A stretch of DNA of 64,000 nt from Sorangium sp025924095 (GCF_051521505.1 NZ_CP150356.1:6882001-6946000); one strand, 5' to 3'. Counted from the first letter of the stretch, positions 26,194 through 37,100 are shown. A program made the numbers and translations. Notes: a model not told the origin generated them from the sequence alone.

Positions 26194-27690
26194 ATGATCA
26201 GAACCGACCCCTTCGGGAATGTGACTACGCGCAAAGTGCGCGCCGTTCTCTGCCCCAGGACGATGCCCCCGAAGAGAAGCGATTCGCGAGTGCGACGAGA
26301 CCGAGCTGCGCGAGTCGCCGAGGCAGGGGCAGGCGGCTCGCCCCCCGCGGAGGGACCGCCGACGCCTGAGCCTGTGTTGATCACCTCCAGTCCAGACGCC
26401 TACTGGAAAGAGGGGACGGTGACCGAGGTCACGACCGAGGCTGCGGATGTGACCGTCAACGACGGCTCCCCGGCGCAGGACTGGGCCGGCTTCGGCGGAA
26501 CCTTCAATGAGAAGGGCTGGGAAGCCCTCTCCGCGCTCAGCCCGGAAGACAGAGACAGAGCGATCAAGCTCCTGTTCGACGCGGCGGACGGCGCGAAGCT
26601 CATCTACGGAAGGATCCCGATCGGGGCGAGCGACTATGCCACGAGCCGCTACACGCTCAACGACACGGCCGACGACACGTCGATGGAAAGCTTCTCCATC
26701 GCGCGGGACAAGGAGAAGCTGATCCCCTTCATCAAGGCGGCGATGGCCGTCAATCCTGACATCCACTTCTGGGGCAGCCCCTGGACACCTCCCCCGTGGA
26801 TGAAGGACAACAACGCGTACGATCGCGGGAACATGGAGGACAACGCCGCGAACCTGGACGCGTATGCCCTCTATTTCGCCAGGTTCGTGGAAGAGTACGG
26901 CAAGGAAGGCATCGAGATCGAGGCCGTCCACCCGCAGAACGAGCCAGGCTTCCCTCAGGACTATCCATCCTGTCTCTGGACGGGGGCGCTGATGGCCAAG
27001 TTCATCGGGAGCCATCTGGGGCCGACGTTCGAGGAGCGGGGCATCCGCGCCGACATCTTCGTCGGCACCATGTCCAACACCCAGACGGACGGCGACATCG
27101 TGACAACCGTCATGAACAACGCCACCGCCAGGTCCTACGTCAAAGGCTACGGCTTCCAGTGGGGCATGCTGGACACCTTCACCGGCCTGGGCTTGAACAA
27201 GAGCTTGGCCATCTGGCAGACCGAGCACAAGTGCGGCAACTACCCCTGGCAGAGCGGGACCAACCAGACCAAGGCCCCGAACGACCATGCGTATGCCGTG
27301 GAGAGCTGGGGCCTCATCAGGGACTGGATCAAGAGAGGCGTGAACGCCTACTCCGCCTGGAACATGGTGCTGGACACCGTGGGCAGGAGCCTGGATACGG
27401 TGCGGCCCTGGGCGCAGAACGCGCTTCTGGTGGTGGACGTTTCGGGGAAGAAGCTGAACATCACCCCGGCCTATTACGTCCTCCGCCACGTCTCCCAGTA
27501 CGTCGATCCAGGCGCCAAGGTCGTCGCGACGAGCGGCGGTGATGCGCTGGCCTTCAAGAACCCTGACGGCACCCTCGTCGCGGTCATGTACAACCCTGGA
27601 GCCGCCAAGCAGGCGGTCGTCGCGGTGGGCGGCAAGAAGCTGCAGTTCGAGCTGCCTGCCATGGGATGGGCCACCCTCAACTGGAGGTGA
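26194..27690 (+). CDS. Glycoside hydrolase family 30 enzyme
   Basis: 498 residues as drawn. The (beta/alpha)8 domain runs from about 85 to 420 with FGGTFNEKGWEAL, WGSPWTPPPWMKDN, the acid/base Glu250 in HPQNEPGF and the nucleophile Glu344 in IWQTEHKCG. The beta-sandwich typical of GH30 (ALAFKNPDGTLVAVMYNP) closes the protein. Family members cleave glucosylceramide, beta-1,6-glucan or xylan; with GH67 and PL3 nearby, a plant or fungal wall polymer is plausible. The first ~60 residues are basic, lack a signal peptide and do not look conserved. The real start may be internal, or an upstream frameshift has removed the export signal. Confidence 0.88.
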   Translation: MIRTDPFGNVTTRKVRAVLCPRTMPPKRSDSRVRRDRAARVAEAGAGGSPPAEGPPTPEPVLITSSPDAYWKEGTVTEVTTEAADVTVNDGSPAQDWAGFGGTFNEKGWEALSALSPEDRDRAIKLLFDAADGAKLIYGRIPIGASDYATSRYTLNDTADDTSMESFSIARDKEKLIPFIKAAMAVNPDIHFWGSPWTPPPWMKDNNAYDRGNMEDNAANLDAYALYFARFVEEYGKEGIEIEAVHPQNEPGFPQDYPSCLWTGALMAKFIGSHLGPTFEERGIRADIFVGTMSNTQTDGDIVTTVMNNATARSYVKGYGFQWGMLDTFTGLGLNKSLAIWQTEHKCGNYPWQSGTNQTKAPNDHAYAVESWGLIRDWIKRGVNAYSAWNMVLDTVGRSLDTVRPWAQNALLVVDVSGKKLNITPAYYVLRHVSQYVDPGAKVVATSGGDALAFKNPDGTLVAVMYNPGAAKQAVVAVGGKKLQFELPAMGWATLNWR

Positions 27691-27940
27691 TCCCCGCCTG
27701 AGCCACGGGCGCCGCGCACGTCTTGCGGGATTCCTCCTGTACGCCGCCAGACAGCATTCTCCGGGGTGTTTCCAGTCTTGCTACACAGGAGAGCTCGTAC
27801 CTGCTGAGCACGTCTCCGGAAGGTCATCGACAACAGGTCACGCGCCGCTCCGGGAAATGTACCGCCAAGTTGCGGATCTTTGTCGTGAAGTAAACGACTG
27901 CCATATTCCGGCCGGAGCGCGGATGTGGCATCATCCGTCA

Positions 27941-28732
27941 ATGCATACCCTCACGTACAGATTCATTCGTAGTATTCGATGCCTCGTCCTCGTGGGCCTG
28001 CCGCTCGCCGTGCTGAACTGCTCCAGCAGTGACCCCGATCCGTCGGGGGACGGCGGCGGCGGTGGCGCCGCAGCGACGAGCAGCGGAACCACCACCAGCA
28101 CTGGCACCGGCAGCACGAGCTCGTCCAGCAGCTCCACCTCGTCGGCGACGTCCGGGAGCGGCGGAGCGGGCGGCGCGGGAGACGGCGGCGGCAGCGGAGT
28201 GGGTGGAGAGGCCGGCGGTGGCGGCGAGCCCTCCGGTGCATTCACGCTCACGAGCCCCAATCACGCGGAAGGCGCCGAGTTCGCCGACAAGTACACCTGC
28301 GCGGCCATCAACTTCAACAGCAGCCTCCTGCCGGAGCTCAACTGGACCGCAGGGCCTCCGGGCACGAAGAGCTACGCCATCACCTTCATCGATGTCACCC
28401 TGACGACCAAGGAGCCGCCCAACATGAACGGCTATCACTGGGTCATCTACAACATTCCAGCCGACGTCACCTCGCTGCCCGAGGAGTTCAAGGACGCAGC
28501 GTCGATAGGCGCCAAGCAGAACAACAACTACCTCGGGCCTTGCCCCAATTTCGCCGGCGGGAACGCCAACACCGACACCTACGAGTTCACGATCTATGCG
28601 CTCGCCGAGGCGTCGGTGACGATCGCGGGCACCGGCACGGCCGCGGCGAAGGACGCGGAGACGAAGCTCGAGGCGAACCATCTGGCGAAGGCGAAGCTCA
28701 CCGGCACGTCCGATGCTTCCCAGCCTCGCTGA
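27941..28732 (+). CDS. PEBP/YbhB-like lipoprotein
   Basis: 263 residues from the ATG at 27941. A signal peptide ends in LAVLNC (Cys27) and is followed by a Gly/Ser/Thr linker to about residue 97. The rest is a phosphatidylethanolamine-binding (YbhB/YbcL, Raf kinase inhibitor-like) domain: FTLTSPNHAEGAEFADKYTC, PELNWTAGPPGTKSYAI, HWVIYNIPADVTSLPE and TYEFTIYALAE. Bacterial members bind small anionic ligands, with roles not well defined. A small inverted repeat (GTCGT-N7-ACGAC, 27882-27898) precedes it. It is convergent with the pectate lyase gene. Confidence 0.88.
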   Translation: MHTLTYRFIRSIRCLVLVGLPLAVLNCSSSDPDPSGDGGGGGAAATSSGTTTSTGTGSTSSSSSSTSSATSGSGGAGGAGDGGGSGVGGEAGGGGEPSGAFTLTSPNHAEGAEFADKYTCAAINFNSSLLPELNWTAGPPGTKSYAITFIDVTLTTKEPPNMNGYHWVIYNIPADVTSLPEEFKDAASIGAKQNNNYLGPCPNFAGGNANTDTYEFTIYALAEASVTIAGTGTAAAKDAETKLEANHLAKAKLTGTSDASQPR

Positions 28733-28882
28733 GCGGTAGCGGGCGTCGACGCTCGTCGGTGGGGTGACCGTGATGGCGGAGCGGGCGGCGAGCTGCACGC
28801 CCGCTTCAGGGCGCTCACGCGTGTCGCCGTCGCCCGGCGCTGCGGCGCGCCGCGTCGCCGGGCGTCCGCGACCGCGCGCGGA

Positions 28883-30043
28883 TCAGTACTGGGTGTTGTT
28901 GGACGTGGTGATCTTCGAGGAGCTCACGCCCATGAAGAGCTCCTTGCCGATGTCTCTGTAGCGGGTGTTCGTCATCGTCACGCTGCTGCTGCTGCTGTCC
29001 GTCCTGAAGATGGACTCCTTCATCTTCGAGATGTCGCAGCGGTCGATGAAGACATCCACCTTGAAGTCGGTGCCGCCGTTCTGCCGGATGAACTTGCCGG
29101 CGTTCTCCGCCTTGAAGTTCGAGACCCTGAACGTGCTGGCCGCGTTGATCTGGAAGACCTTGTCGTCGCCGTTCTTCGCGGAGCCGCCGTTCAGGACCAC
29201 GGTGCCGGACTTCTTGATCGTCAGGGCATCTTCGCCGATGTCCTCCCAGACGATGTTCTCGAGCGTGACGTTGCCGTACGTGTGAATGCCGTCGGCGGCC
29301 GGAGCGCCGAGGACGACGTTCCTCAGCTTCGCGCCGTCCTCGAGCTTGAACACCGGCTTCTGCCCCTCTCCCTGGCTGCCGTCGCCGAGCGTGTCCTTGT
29401 TGGCGATGAACCGCTTGCCACCGCCGTCGAACGTCTCGCCGGCCTTCACGAGGATCGTCGCGTTGACGACGCCGCCGCTCCCCGGCGTCGTAGTGCCGCC
29501 GCCCGAGTCGCCGCCACCCGAGCCGCCGCCCGAGCCGCCGCCGCCCACCGGGACGAGCTCGATGTAGTCGATCTTGAGGTCGTAGCCGGACGCGGAGGAG
29601 TTCTTGCCCGTGACCTTGAAGGTGAACTCGACGTTCCCGGAGAGCGACTTCTCCGCGAGCTTCGCCGTCGTCCAGCTGTCGCCCGTGGCGGAGGTATAGG
29701 CGTCGAACGACTTCACCGAGGAGCCGTTCGCGCTCAGCTCGTACTTGCCGTACGCGTTCCGCTTGGCATACCGGAGGACGATCTCGTACTTGCCGGACGC
29801 GACCGACCTGGAGAACTTGAAGGTATCGCCGCTCTGGTTGGCGCGGAGCTTCACGTTGTCCGCGTTGTCCTCGATCCTGTCGCCGGAGGAGATGGACCAG
29901 GACTGATCCTCCGCCTGGATCTTGACGACGCTGAGCGCATCGCTCGTCGCATCCATGTCCACCTCGCCCTCGTCGGCCGCGATGCAGCCGACAAGAGCGA
30001 GCGACAGCAGCGAACCCAAAGCACCGACCCATTTCAAGCTCAT
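28883..30043 (-). CDS. Pectate lyase family PL3 lipoprotein with N-terminal carbohydrate-binding module
   Basis: 386 residues from the ATG at 30043. The signal ends at Cys20 (LALVGC). Residues about 35-165 look like a CBM35/36-type module (VKIQAEDQSW, YDLKIDYIELVPV), then a Gly/Ser linker. From about 190 it is a PL3 pectate lyase, a short right-handed beta-helix: GIHTYGNVTLENIVWEDIGEDALTIK, FKAENAGKFIRQNGG and FIDRCDISKMKESIFRTDS. PL3 enzymes cut polygalacturonate by Ca-dependent beta-elimination. The upstream start (30187) adds Arg-rich sequence that does not look like a signal, so it was rejected. Confidence 0.92.
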   Translation of the reverse strand: MSLKWVGALGSLLSLALVGCIAADEGEVDMDATSDALSVVKIQAEDQSWSISSGDRIEDNADNVKLRANQSGDTFKFSRSVASGKYEIVLRYAKRNAYGKYELSANGSSVKSFDAYTSATGDSWTTAKLAEKSLSGNVEFTFKVTGKNSSASGYDLKIDYIELVPVGGGGSGGGSGGGDSGGGTTTPGSGGVVNATILVKAGETFDGGGKRFIANKDTLGDGSQGEGQKPVFKLEDGAKLRNVVLGAPAADGIHTYGNVTLENIVWEDIGEDALTIKKSGTVVLNGGSAKNGDDKVFQINAASTFRVSNFKAENAGKFIRQNGGTDFKVDVFIDRCDISKMKESIFRTDSSSSSVTMTNTRYRDIGKELFMGVSSSKITTSNNTQY

Positions 30044-30318
30044 GGTATCATCCCTCGCTGGTTGCATTCCGCGCGACCGAGCTCGTAGCCAAGCTATGTC
30101 AGAAGATCTCAACCTGCTCGACGGTCCAGAGCCCTGCGCCCCTCGCCTCGATGCAGCGCCCCGCCGCGCGTCTCGACAGGTCTCCAAAGCAACGCTCGGG
30201 CCACGAAGCGACTTTGCCCGAGATCGTCCAAATGCACGCTATTGCTGCATTATTCCGCCCGAAAACCGCAGTTCGAGCGTTCCGGCTTCAAGGCATGCTC
30301 GCCGCTGTCGCGCGGGGT

Positions 30319-30346
30319 TGTCAACCACGTCAACGCGAGGTTGACA
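30319..30346. promoter_or_regulatory. Nested inverted repeats (TGTCAACC-N12-GGTTGACA)
   Basis: A perfect 8-bp inverted repeat with a 12-base spacer. Inside and around it are two further symmetric elements: GGTTG-T-CAACC at 30316-30326 and GTCAAC-N5-GTTGAC. Several half-sites in 30 bases suggest an operator that binds more than one dimer. It lies about 280 bases before the PL3 start and about 290 before the VOC start. Confidence 0.55.
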
Positions 30347-30461
30347 GGGGAAGCCCGCCGTCGACTCGGCACCTCACGCCCGACACAGGGCCACACGGTG
30401 GGAGCGCGTGGCCCAGAGCGCTCCTGGGGCGGCGCCTGACCTGAGCTGTCCACGCGGGTCC

Positions 30462-30490
30462 CCGGGCGCGCCGTACTTCGCGCCGCCGGG
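30462..30490 (+). repeat. 29-bp exact copy of part of the amidase gene
   Basis: These 29 bases equal 25308-25336 within the amidase coding sequence, where they encode PGAPYFAPPG. The similarity fades just beyond (GGTCG-TTCC versus GGTCGCTCC). No other amidase sequence is recognisable here, so it may be a gene fragment left by recombination. Confidence 0.6.
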
Positions 30491-30632
30491 CTGCGGGGGC
30501 GGTCGCTCCGGCACTTTTCCAGGGGTAGCGGACCTGGTAGAGACGGGGCGGGTCGATTTTTTCGCCCGACCGATGAACCCGACCCCCTGCGGGGGTCAGT
30601 AGCGTCGAACCTACGCCACTGTGGAGGCGATC

Positions 30633-31052
30633 ATGTCAGCGAACAGTTCCCGCAAGCTCTTCGTCAACCTCTCCGTCCGTGACCTGAAGCGGTCGGTCGA
30701 GTTCTTCACCAGGCTCGGCTTCTCGTTCAACCCGCAGTTCACCGACGAGAAGGCGACCTGTATGATCCTCAGCGAGGAGGCGTACGTGATGCTCCTCGTC
30801 GAGGAGCGCTTCAAGGACTTCACCAGGAAGCAGATCTGCGACACCGCCACGTCGACCGAGGGCATCTTCGCGCTCTCGGCCAGCAGCCGGGCCGAGGTCG
30901 ACGAGATGGTCAACACCGCGATCGCGTCCGGCGGGACGGAGGCGGGCGACCCGGCCGATATGGGCTTCATGTACTACCGGCGCTTCTACGATCTCGACGG
31001 TCACCACTGGGAGGTGCTGCACATGGACCCGAACGCCGTCCCGCCGCAGTAG
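30633..31052 (+). CDS. VOC (glyoxalase/bleomycin-resistance) family protein
   Basis: 139 residues from the ATG at 30633, preceded by GTGGAGG with 5 bases spacing. It has the paired beta-alpha-beta-beta-beta layout of VOC proteins: KLFVNLSVRDLKRSVEFFTRLGF at the start, TDEKATCMILSEEAYVMLL in the first half, and FYDLDGHHWEVLHMD at the end, with the usual Asp-Gly-His-x-Trp-Glu metal site. Similar small PhnB-like proteins are common in soil bacteria with no assigned substrate. Confidence 0.9.
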   Translation: MSANSSRKLFVNLSVRDLKRSVEFFTRLGFSFNPQFTDEKATCMILSEEAYVMLLVEERFKDFTRKQICDTATSTEGIFALSASSRAEVDEMVNTAIASGGTEAGDPADMGFMYYRRFYDLDGHHWEVLHMDPNAVPPQ

Positions 31053-31195
31053 GCACGGGCGCGTCCCGCGGGGTAGGGCCGACTCTACCCTCGGATACGA
31101 AGACACGAGCGCGGCGGCGCAGGAGAGCTTGCGCCTCCGGTGTCACGGCCAACCGCTCTCACGGCCCATCGGCCGATCCCCCGCAGCAGCCCAGC

Positions 31196-34100
31196 CTACC
31201 GGCCCGCACCGTTCGCGGGCAGCGCCGCCGCGCGCGGGCGCGCCACGAGCGGCTCCTCGCCCGGGATGCGCAGGGGGCTCGGCAAGTACGGATCCAGCTC
31301 GCCGGGATCGAAGCGACAGAGGCCGATCACGTGCCAGAACGAGCCGGCGATGTCGCCGCCGAGCTTGTAACGGCCGTCAGGGCTGAAGGCGACCCAGCCC
31401 TCGGGACAGGGCAGCAAGATCGCGAGACAGCCGCCCGTCGCCACGTCCCAGAGACGCAGGGTGCCGTCGGCGGACGCGGAGGCGAGGAGCGCGCCGTCGG
31501 GGCTGAAGGCGATCCCCTGGACCGACGCCTTGTGACCCTCCAGGGTGCGGAGGACACGACCCCGCTTCACGTCCCACAGACGCACCGTCTTGTCCGACGA
31601 CCCCGACGCGAGCATCTGGCTGGCCGGGTTGAACGCCACCCCCCGCACCCCGCGGGTGTGCCCCTCGAAGGAGAACAAGGCACGACCGCTCCCGACCTCC
31701 CAGAGTCGCACCGTCCGATCGTCCGACCCAGACACGAGCAGGACCCCATCGGGGCTGAACGAAACGCCGCGGATCCCGTCGGTGTGCCCCTCGAACGCGC
31801 GCAGCGCCCGGCCGCTCGCGACCTCCCAGAGACGCAGCGTCCTGTCGTCCGAGCCCGTCGCCAGCGTCAGCCCGACCGGGCTCCACGCCACGCTGCACAC
31901 CCGGTGCGTGTGGCCCTCGAACGTGCGAATCGCGCGGCCGCTCCCCACGTCCCAGAGACGCACCGTCCTGTCGTCCGATACCGACGCCAGCGTCTGCCCC
32001 TCCGGGCTGAACGAGACGCCGCGGATCGCCTGCGCGTGACCCTCGAACGAGCGCAGGAGCCGGCCCCGGGCGACCTCCCAGAGACGCACCGTCTTGTCGT
32101 CCGAGCCCGACGCCAGCGCCTGACCATCCGGGCTGAACGCCACGCTGCGGATCCCGTGCGTGTGCCCCTTGAACGTGCGAATCGCGCGGCCGCTCTTGAT
32201 CTCCCAGAGACGCACCGTCTTGTCGTCCGAGCCCGACGCGAGCGCCTGACCATCCGGGCTGCACGCCACCCCGAGCACCCAGTCGGTATGGCCCTCGAAG
32301 CTGCGCAGCGCGTGACCCCGCGCGACCTCCCAGAGACGCACCGTCTTGTCGCGCGACCCCGACGCCAGCGTCTGGCCGCTCGGGCTGAACGCCACGCCGC
32401 ACACCCCGTGCGTGTGCCCCTCGAACACGCGCAGCGCCCGGCCGCTCGCGACCTCCCAGAGACGCACCGTCCTGTCCAGCGACCCCGACGCCAGCGTGAG
32501 ACCGTCGGAGCTCCAGGAGACCCCGAAGACCCAGTCGGTGTGGCCCACGAACGTGCGCAGCGCGCGGCCACCCCCCGCGTCCCACAGGCGCGCCGTCCGG
32601 TCCGACGACCCCGACGCGAGCGCCTGACCGTCCGGGCTCCACGCCACGGCGAGGACCCAGTCGGTGTGACCCTCGAAGCTGCGCAGCGCATGGCCGCTCC
32701 GGACCCGCCACAGACGCACCGTCTTGTCCGACGAGCCCGACGCGAGCGTCTGGCCATCCGGGCTGAACGCCACGCTGCGCACCCCGAGCGTGTGCCCCTT
32801 GAACGCGCGCACCAGGCGGCCCGTCCCGCCCTCCCACAGGCGCACCGTCTTGTCCGACGACCCCGACGCGAGCAGCAGCCCGTCCGGGCTCCACGCGACG
32901 CTGCGCACCCCGTGCGTGTGCCCCTCGAACGTGCGCAGCGCGCGGCCGGTCGTCACCTCCCACACGCGCACCGTGTTGTCCGACGAGCCCGACGCGAGCA
33001 GCAGCCCGTCCGGGCTGAACGCCACGCTCATCGCCGCGCCGAGGTGCCCGTGCATCGCCCGGATCGCCTGCCCGGTGACCGCATCCCAGAGCCGGACCGA
33101 GCCGTCCTCGTGGCTCGCCGCCAGGAGATCGCCCAGCCGGCTCCACGCCACCGCGTTGCACGGCGAGACCGGGACCCACATCGGATCGGCCTCCCGCGGC
33201 CGGGGCGGCGCCGCGCCGTCCGCCGAGAGCGACCCGAGCGACACCCCCCGCGCGCCGACGAGCTTCGCGCCGCGCAGCTGCGCGTCGGTGAGATCGGCGC
33301 GCGTCAGATCCGCGCCGACGAGCCGCGCGAACGAGAGATCCGCGCCCCGGAGATCCGCGCCCGCGAGGTCGGCGCCGGTGAGATCCGCCCGCGCGAGCTG
33401 CGCCGCGCCCAGCGACGCGCCGGCGAGCCGAGCCTCGACGAGCGTGGCGCTCCAGAGGTTCGCCTGCGTCAGATCGGCCTTCCGCAGGTCGGCGCAGGCG
33501 AGGTTGCACCCGCTCAGGTCCTGCCCCGCCAGGTTGACGCCGGCCACCACGTCGAGCTCGTCGCGGACGACCCCGCCCCCGTCGTCCCTCGCCTCGTCGT
33601 CCTTGGCCAGGAAGCGCGCGACGCGCAGGGCGTTGTCCTTGGCGTTCCCCTCGGCCGCCCCGTGCAGGATCCGCTGCGCCCACGACGCCGCCACCCCGCG
33701 CCCCGCGAGCGACACGAAGAAGTCGACCATGAGCTCGCTCATCTCGTCGGCGCCGAGCGCGGCGCTGTCGCCCGTCTCCTTCACCTCGCGCGCCGCCGCC
33801 TCGGCCACGAGCCACTCCAGCGCCGACCGGTGCACGAACGAGAACGACCCCTCCGCGTCCCGCACGAGCAGCGAGCCCGAGCCGATCAGGTGCTCGACGA
33901 TCCCCCGCTCGATCGGCGGCGCGTCCGGCGGCTGCACGCCCCGGATCAGGCTGTCCGGCAGCTCGCCGAGCACGACCGCCGGCGTGTTCCGATCCCAGAG
34001 CAGCCGCGCCAGCCGGGTCATCGCGGCCCGCAGCGCGTCCCGCGGGATCCCGCGCGGCGCGCCCCGCGGGTTCGCGCGCGCGTGCTCGTGATCGAGCCAC

Positions 34101-37100
34101 TGCTCGACGAGCACCTCGTACAGCTTCGCCGACGTGATCTTCCCCGTCCGCGCCTTCGCCTGCCGCAGCTTGTCCGGATCGATCTTCGCGATGAACCCGA
34201 GCATGCGCGGGTTCTCGGACAGGCCGAGCAGGTCCTTGACCTCGTGGAGCAGCCGGTAGCGCGCCTCCGCCTCCGCGGGCTCCGGGCTCAGGTTGCCCAG
34301 AAACCGCCGGATCTGCGGCTCCCCGAACCCCTGGAGCTGCACGAGGCGGTAGCCCTGCAGCTGCTCGGCCCGCCGGGCGAGCTCGCGCTTGATCGGCGGA
34401 TCGGTGAGGAAATGCTGCGTCCGGCTTGTCACAACGACCTTCGCGATCCCCTCCGCCGCCTGGACCACGGTGTCGAAGTGCTCGAGCGCGCGGTCGTAGG
34501 TGAGCCGCAGGGCGAGCTCGTCGAAGCCGTCGAAGAGGAGCGCGACCCTCCCCTCGGCCAGCATGTACCGGAAGGCCCGCAGGTCGACGGGCTCGTTCGC
34601 GAGCGCGAAGTGCTGCGCCAGGAGCGAGTCGAGCGAGCGCTGCTTCTCGATGCGCCCGAGCTCGATGAGCACCGGCACGAGCGGGTGCCTGTCCCGCGCC
34701 ATCCGCCGGGCGAGCTCGCGCAGGAGGAACGTCTTGCCGGCGCCGAAGTCGCCGAGCACCAGCGCGAAGCGCCGGTGGGGCGCGTCGAGCAGCCGCCAGA
34801 GCGCCCCGAGCGCGCTGTCGGTCGCGCTCTTCTCGCGATCGCCGAGGCTCACCACCGCCGGCTGCTCGACGTAGAGCCACGGCGGATACGACGGGTCGGC
34901 CTCGATGCGCTCGGTCTGCCACGCGAGGTACCGGCCGAAGTCGATGAGCCCCTGGACCTCGGAGAAGCTCTTCAGCACGACGCCGCGGCGCGCCGCGCTC
35001 CGGGCGAGATCGGGCGGCGCCTGCGGGTCGGTGTGGATCAGCGTGGAGCGCAGGTACGGGTCCTGCTGCCGGAAGCGGTGCTCCACCTCGGTGACGTACC
35101 GCGTGACGAGCTCCTCGGTGATCGACCGGTCCAGCACGCCGACCACGCGGACGTCGAGGCGCCGGCCGTCCGGCACCGCCACCTCGAGCACGCCCGCGAA
35201 CGGCGGGGGCGCCCGGTGCTTTGTCACGGTCGCCCCGGGATCGCGCAGGAGCGCCACGCGCTCGACGCGGTCGAGGAAGCTGTCCCGCCGGTCGTCGAAC
35301 ACGCGCTCCCGCTCGCCGTGAGGGCGCTCGCCGTCCTCGGCCGGCTCGCGCAGATCCGGCGCCGAGGCGCGCTCGATCCTCGGCTCGGGCGCGAGGTGCT
35401 GCTGCAAAAACGCGAGCAGCGCGGCCGCCGAGGCGCGGCAGGCGAACGCGCGCAGGCCGTCGTCGCCGTCGCGCCCTCCGGGGTCGCCCACGGCGCGCAT
35501 CAGGATCGAGCGCCTCTGGAAGCGCGCCGCGAGGTCGCCGATGGCCGCGCCCCCGGCCGCCAGGCCGAGCGTGCCCGGCACGACCCGCTGGAGCCGGTCC
35601 CAGATGCCCGCGTCCTGCAGGGCCGCCGAGAAGCTGGCGATCGCGCCGACGTGCACGCGGAGCGGAGGGTCGGCCGGCAGGGCGTCGGGGTAGAGGAGCC
35701 GCTCCTCCAGCACCTTCTCGCGGCCGGGCGCGGTGAGGCCGAGGGCGCCGCCCTTCATCGAGACGAGGCCCTCCTCGAGCGCCTCCTTGAGCCGCGCGGT
35801 CCACCCCGGGCAGGCGCGCCGCCGGTCCGGGTGCGCCACGGGGGTCGGCCCGCCCTCGGTCTCGTGCGCGTGGAGCGCGTGCAGGAGCCACTGCAGCGCG
35901 GCCGTCCTGGAGGGCGGGCGCGCGCGGGAGAGCGCCGAGAGGTCGAGCTCGCGCGCGAGGTAGGCGGCGTCCATCTTCCACGCGGCCTGCAGGTTGAAGG
36001 TGCGCAGGTCGTGAAAGAGCTCCGCCTCGTCGCCTGCCTGCGCGGCCCGCTTGCCGTGGTCGAAGCTGTAGAGCTGATCGGCGACGATCACGTCGCCCGG
36101 CGAGACCTTCCTGGGGTCGCCGGCGCAGACGCCGCACATCGCGAGGCAGGCCGGGTCGAGCTCGGCGAGGAGGTGCTGCCCCCGGATTGTCGCGGTGCGC
36201 TGCCCCGCCTCGCCGATCCACGCGGCGGCCACGACGAGGAGGCCTCCGCGGGCGCTCGCGAGCGTGCGCCGGTGGTAGCGGAGGCCGCCGAGATCCCGGA
36301 GCTCGCGCCACCCCTTGTCGCCCGCCTCGCCTTCGCCCGCCGCGCCCTCGGCGAGGATCGCGTCGAGCTCGTCCTTCTGCGCCGTGACGACGAGCACGTC
36401 GACGGGCCCGGCGTCGCGCTCGGCGCCCTGGCCTGCGCCCGAGGCCGCGTCCTTCTGCGCGTCCGCGGCGTGGAGCGCCTTGGCCTCCGCGATGCGCTCC
36501 CGGCCTTTCTGGGCGTCGTGCCGGCCGATCGCCGCGAGCGCCTGGGCGGCCACGGCGGAGGCCTCGAGGGCGCGGTCGCCGAGCCGCTCGGCGATGGCGC
36601 GCGCCTCGGCGAGCGGCGCCTCGGCCTCGGCGGCGCGGCCTGTGCGCGCGGCGATCCGGAAGGCGCCGATCAGCGCCCGGGCCTCGGGCTCGGGGTCCAC
36701 GACCTGGCGCGCCAGCGCGAGCGCCTCGCGGTAGCTCGACTCGGCGCGCGCGAGGTCGCCGCCGTCCTCGAGCAGCCCGGCCATCTCGAGCTGGGCGCGG
36801 AGGCGCGCCTGGGGCGCGGCGCCCGGCCGCGCGAGCAGGGCGCCCAGGGTCGCCGCCGCCGCGACGACGTGGCCGCGGCGCCGCTCGACGGTGGCCTGGC
36901 ACAGGAGCAGCTCCGCCGGGGGCTCCGCCGCGCCCTGCGGCGGGGTGCGCTGCGAGCACGCGGCGGCGCCCGGGCGGTGCGCAGCGATCTCCACAGGTGC
37001 GCCCGGTTCGTGGGCGCCCGGCGAGGGCTCGTCGAGGAGGCGGATCTCGGGGGTGCGGATGGCCCAGAAGTCGGGCGCCTCTTCCCGGCACAGGCCGAGG

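Larger units (their letters stand above)
30044..30632. other. Intergenic region between divergent PL3 and VOC genes
   Basis: No gene supported. It contains the cluster of GTTGAC/GTCAAC half-sites at 30319-30346 and the amidase-derived 29-mer at 30462-30490. The PL3 promoter must lie in the right-hand part of the first 300 bases, but no consensus hexamers were identified. Confidence 0.5.
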
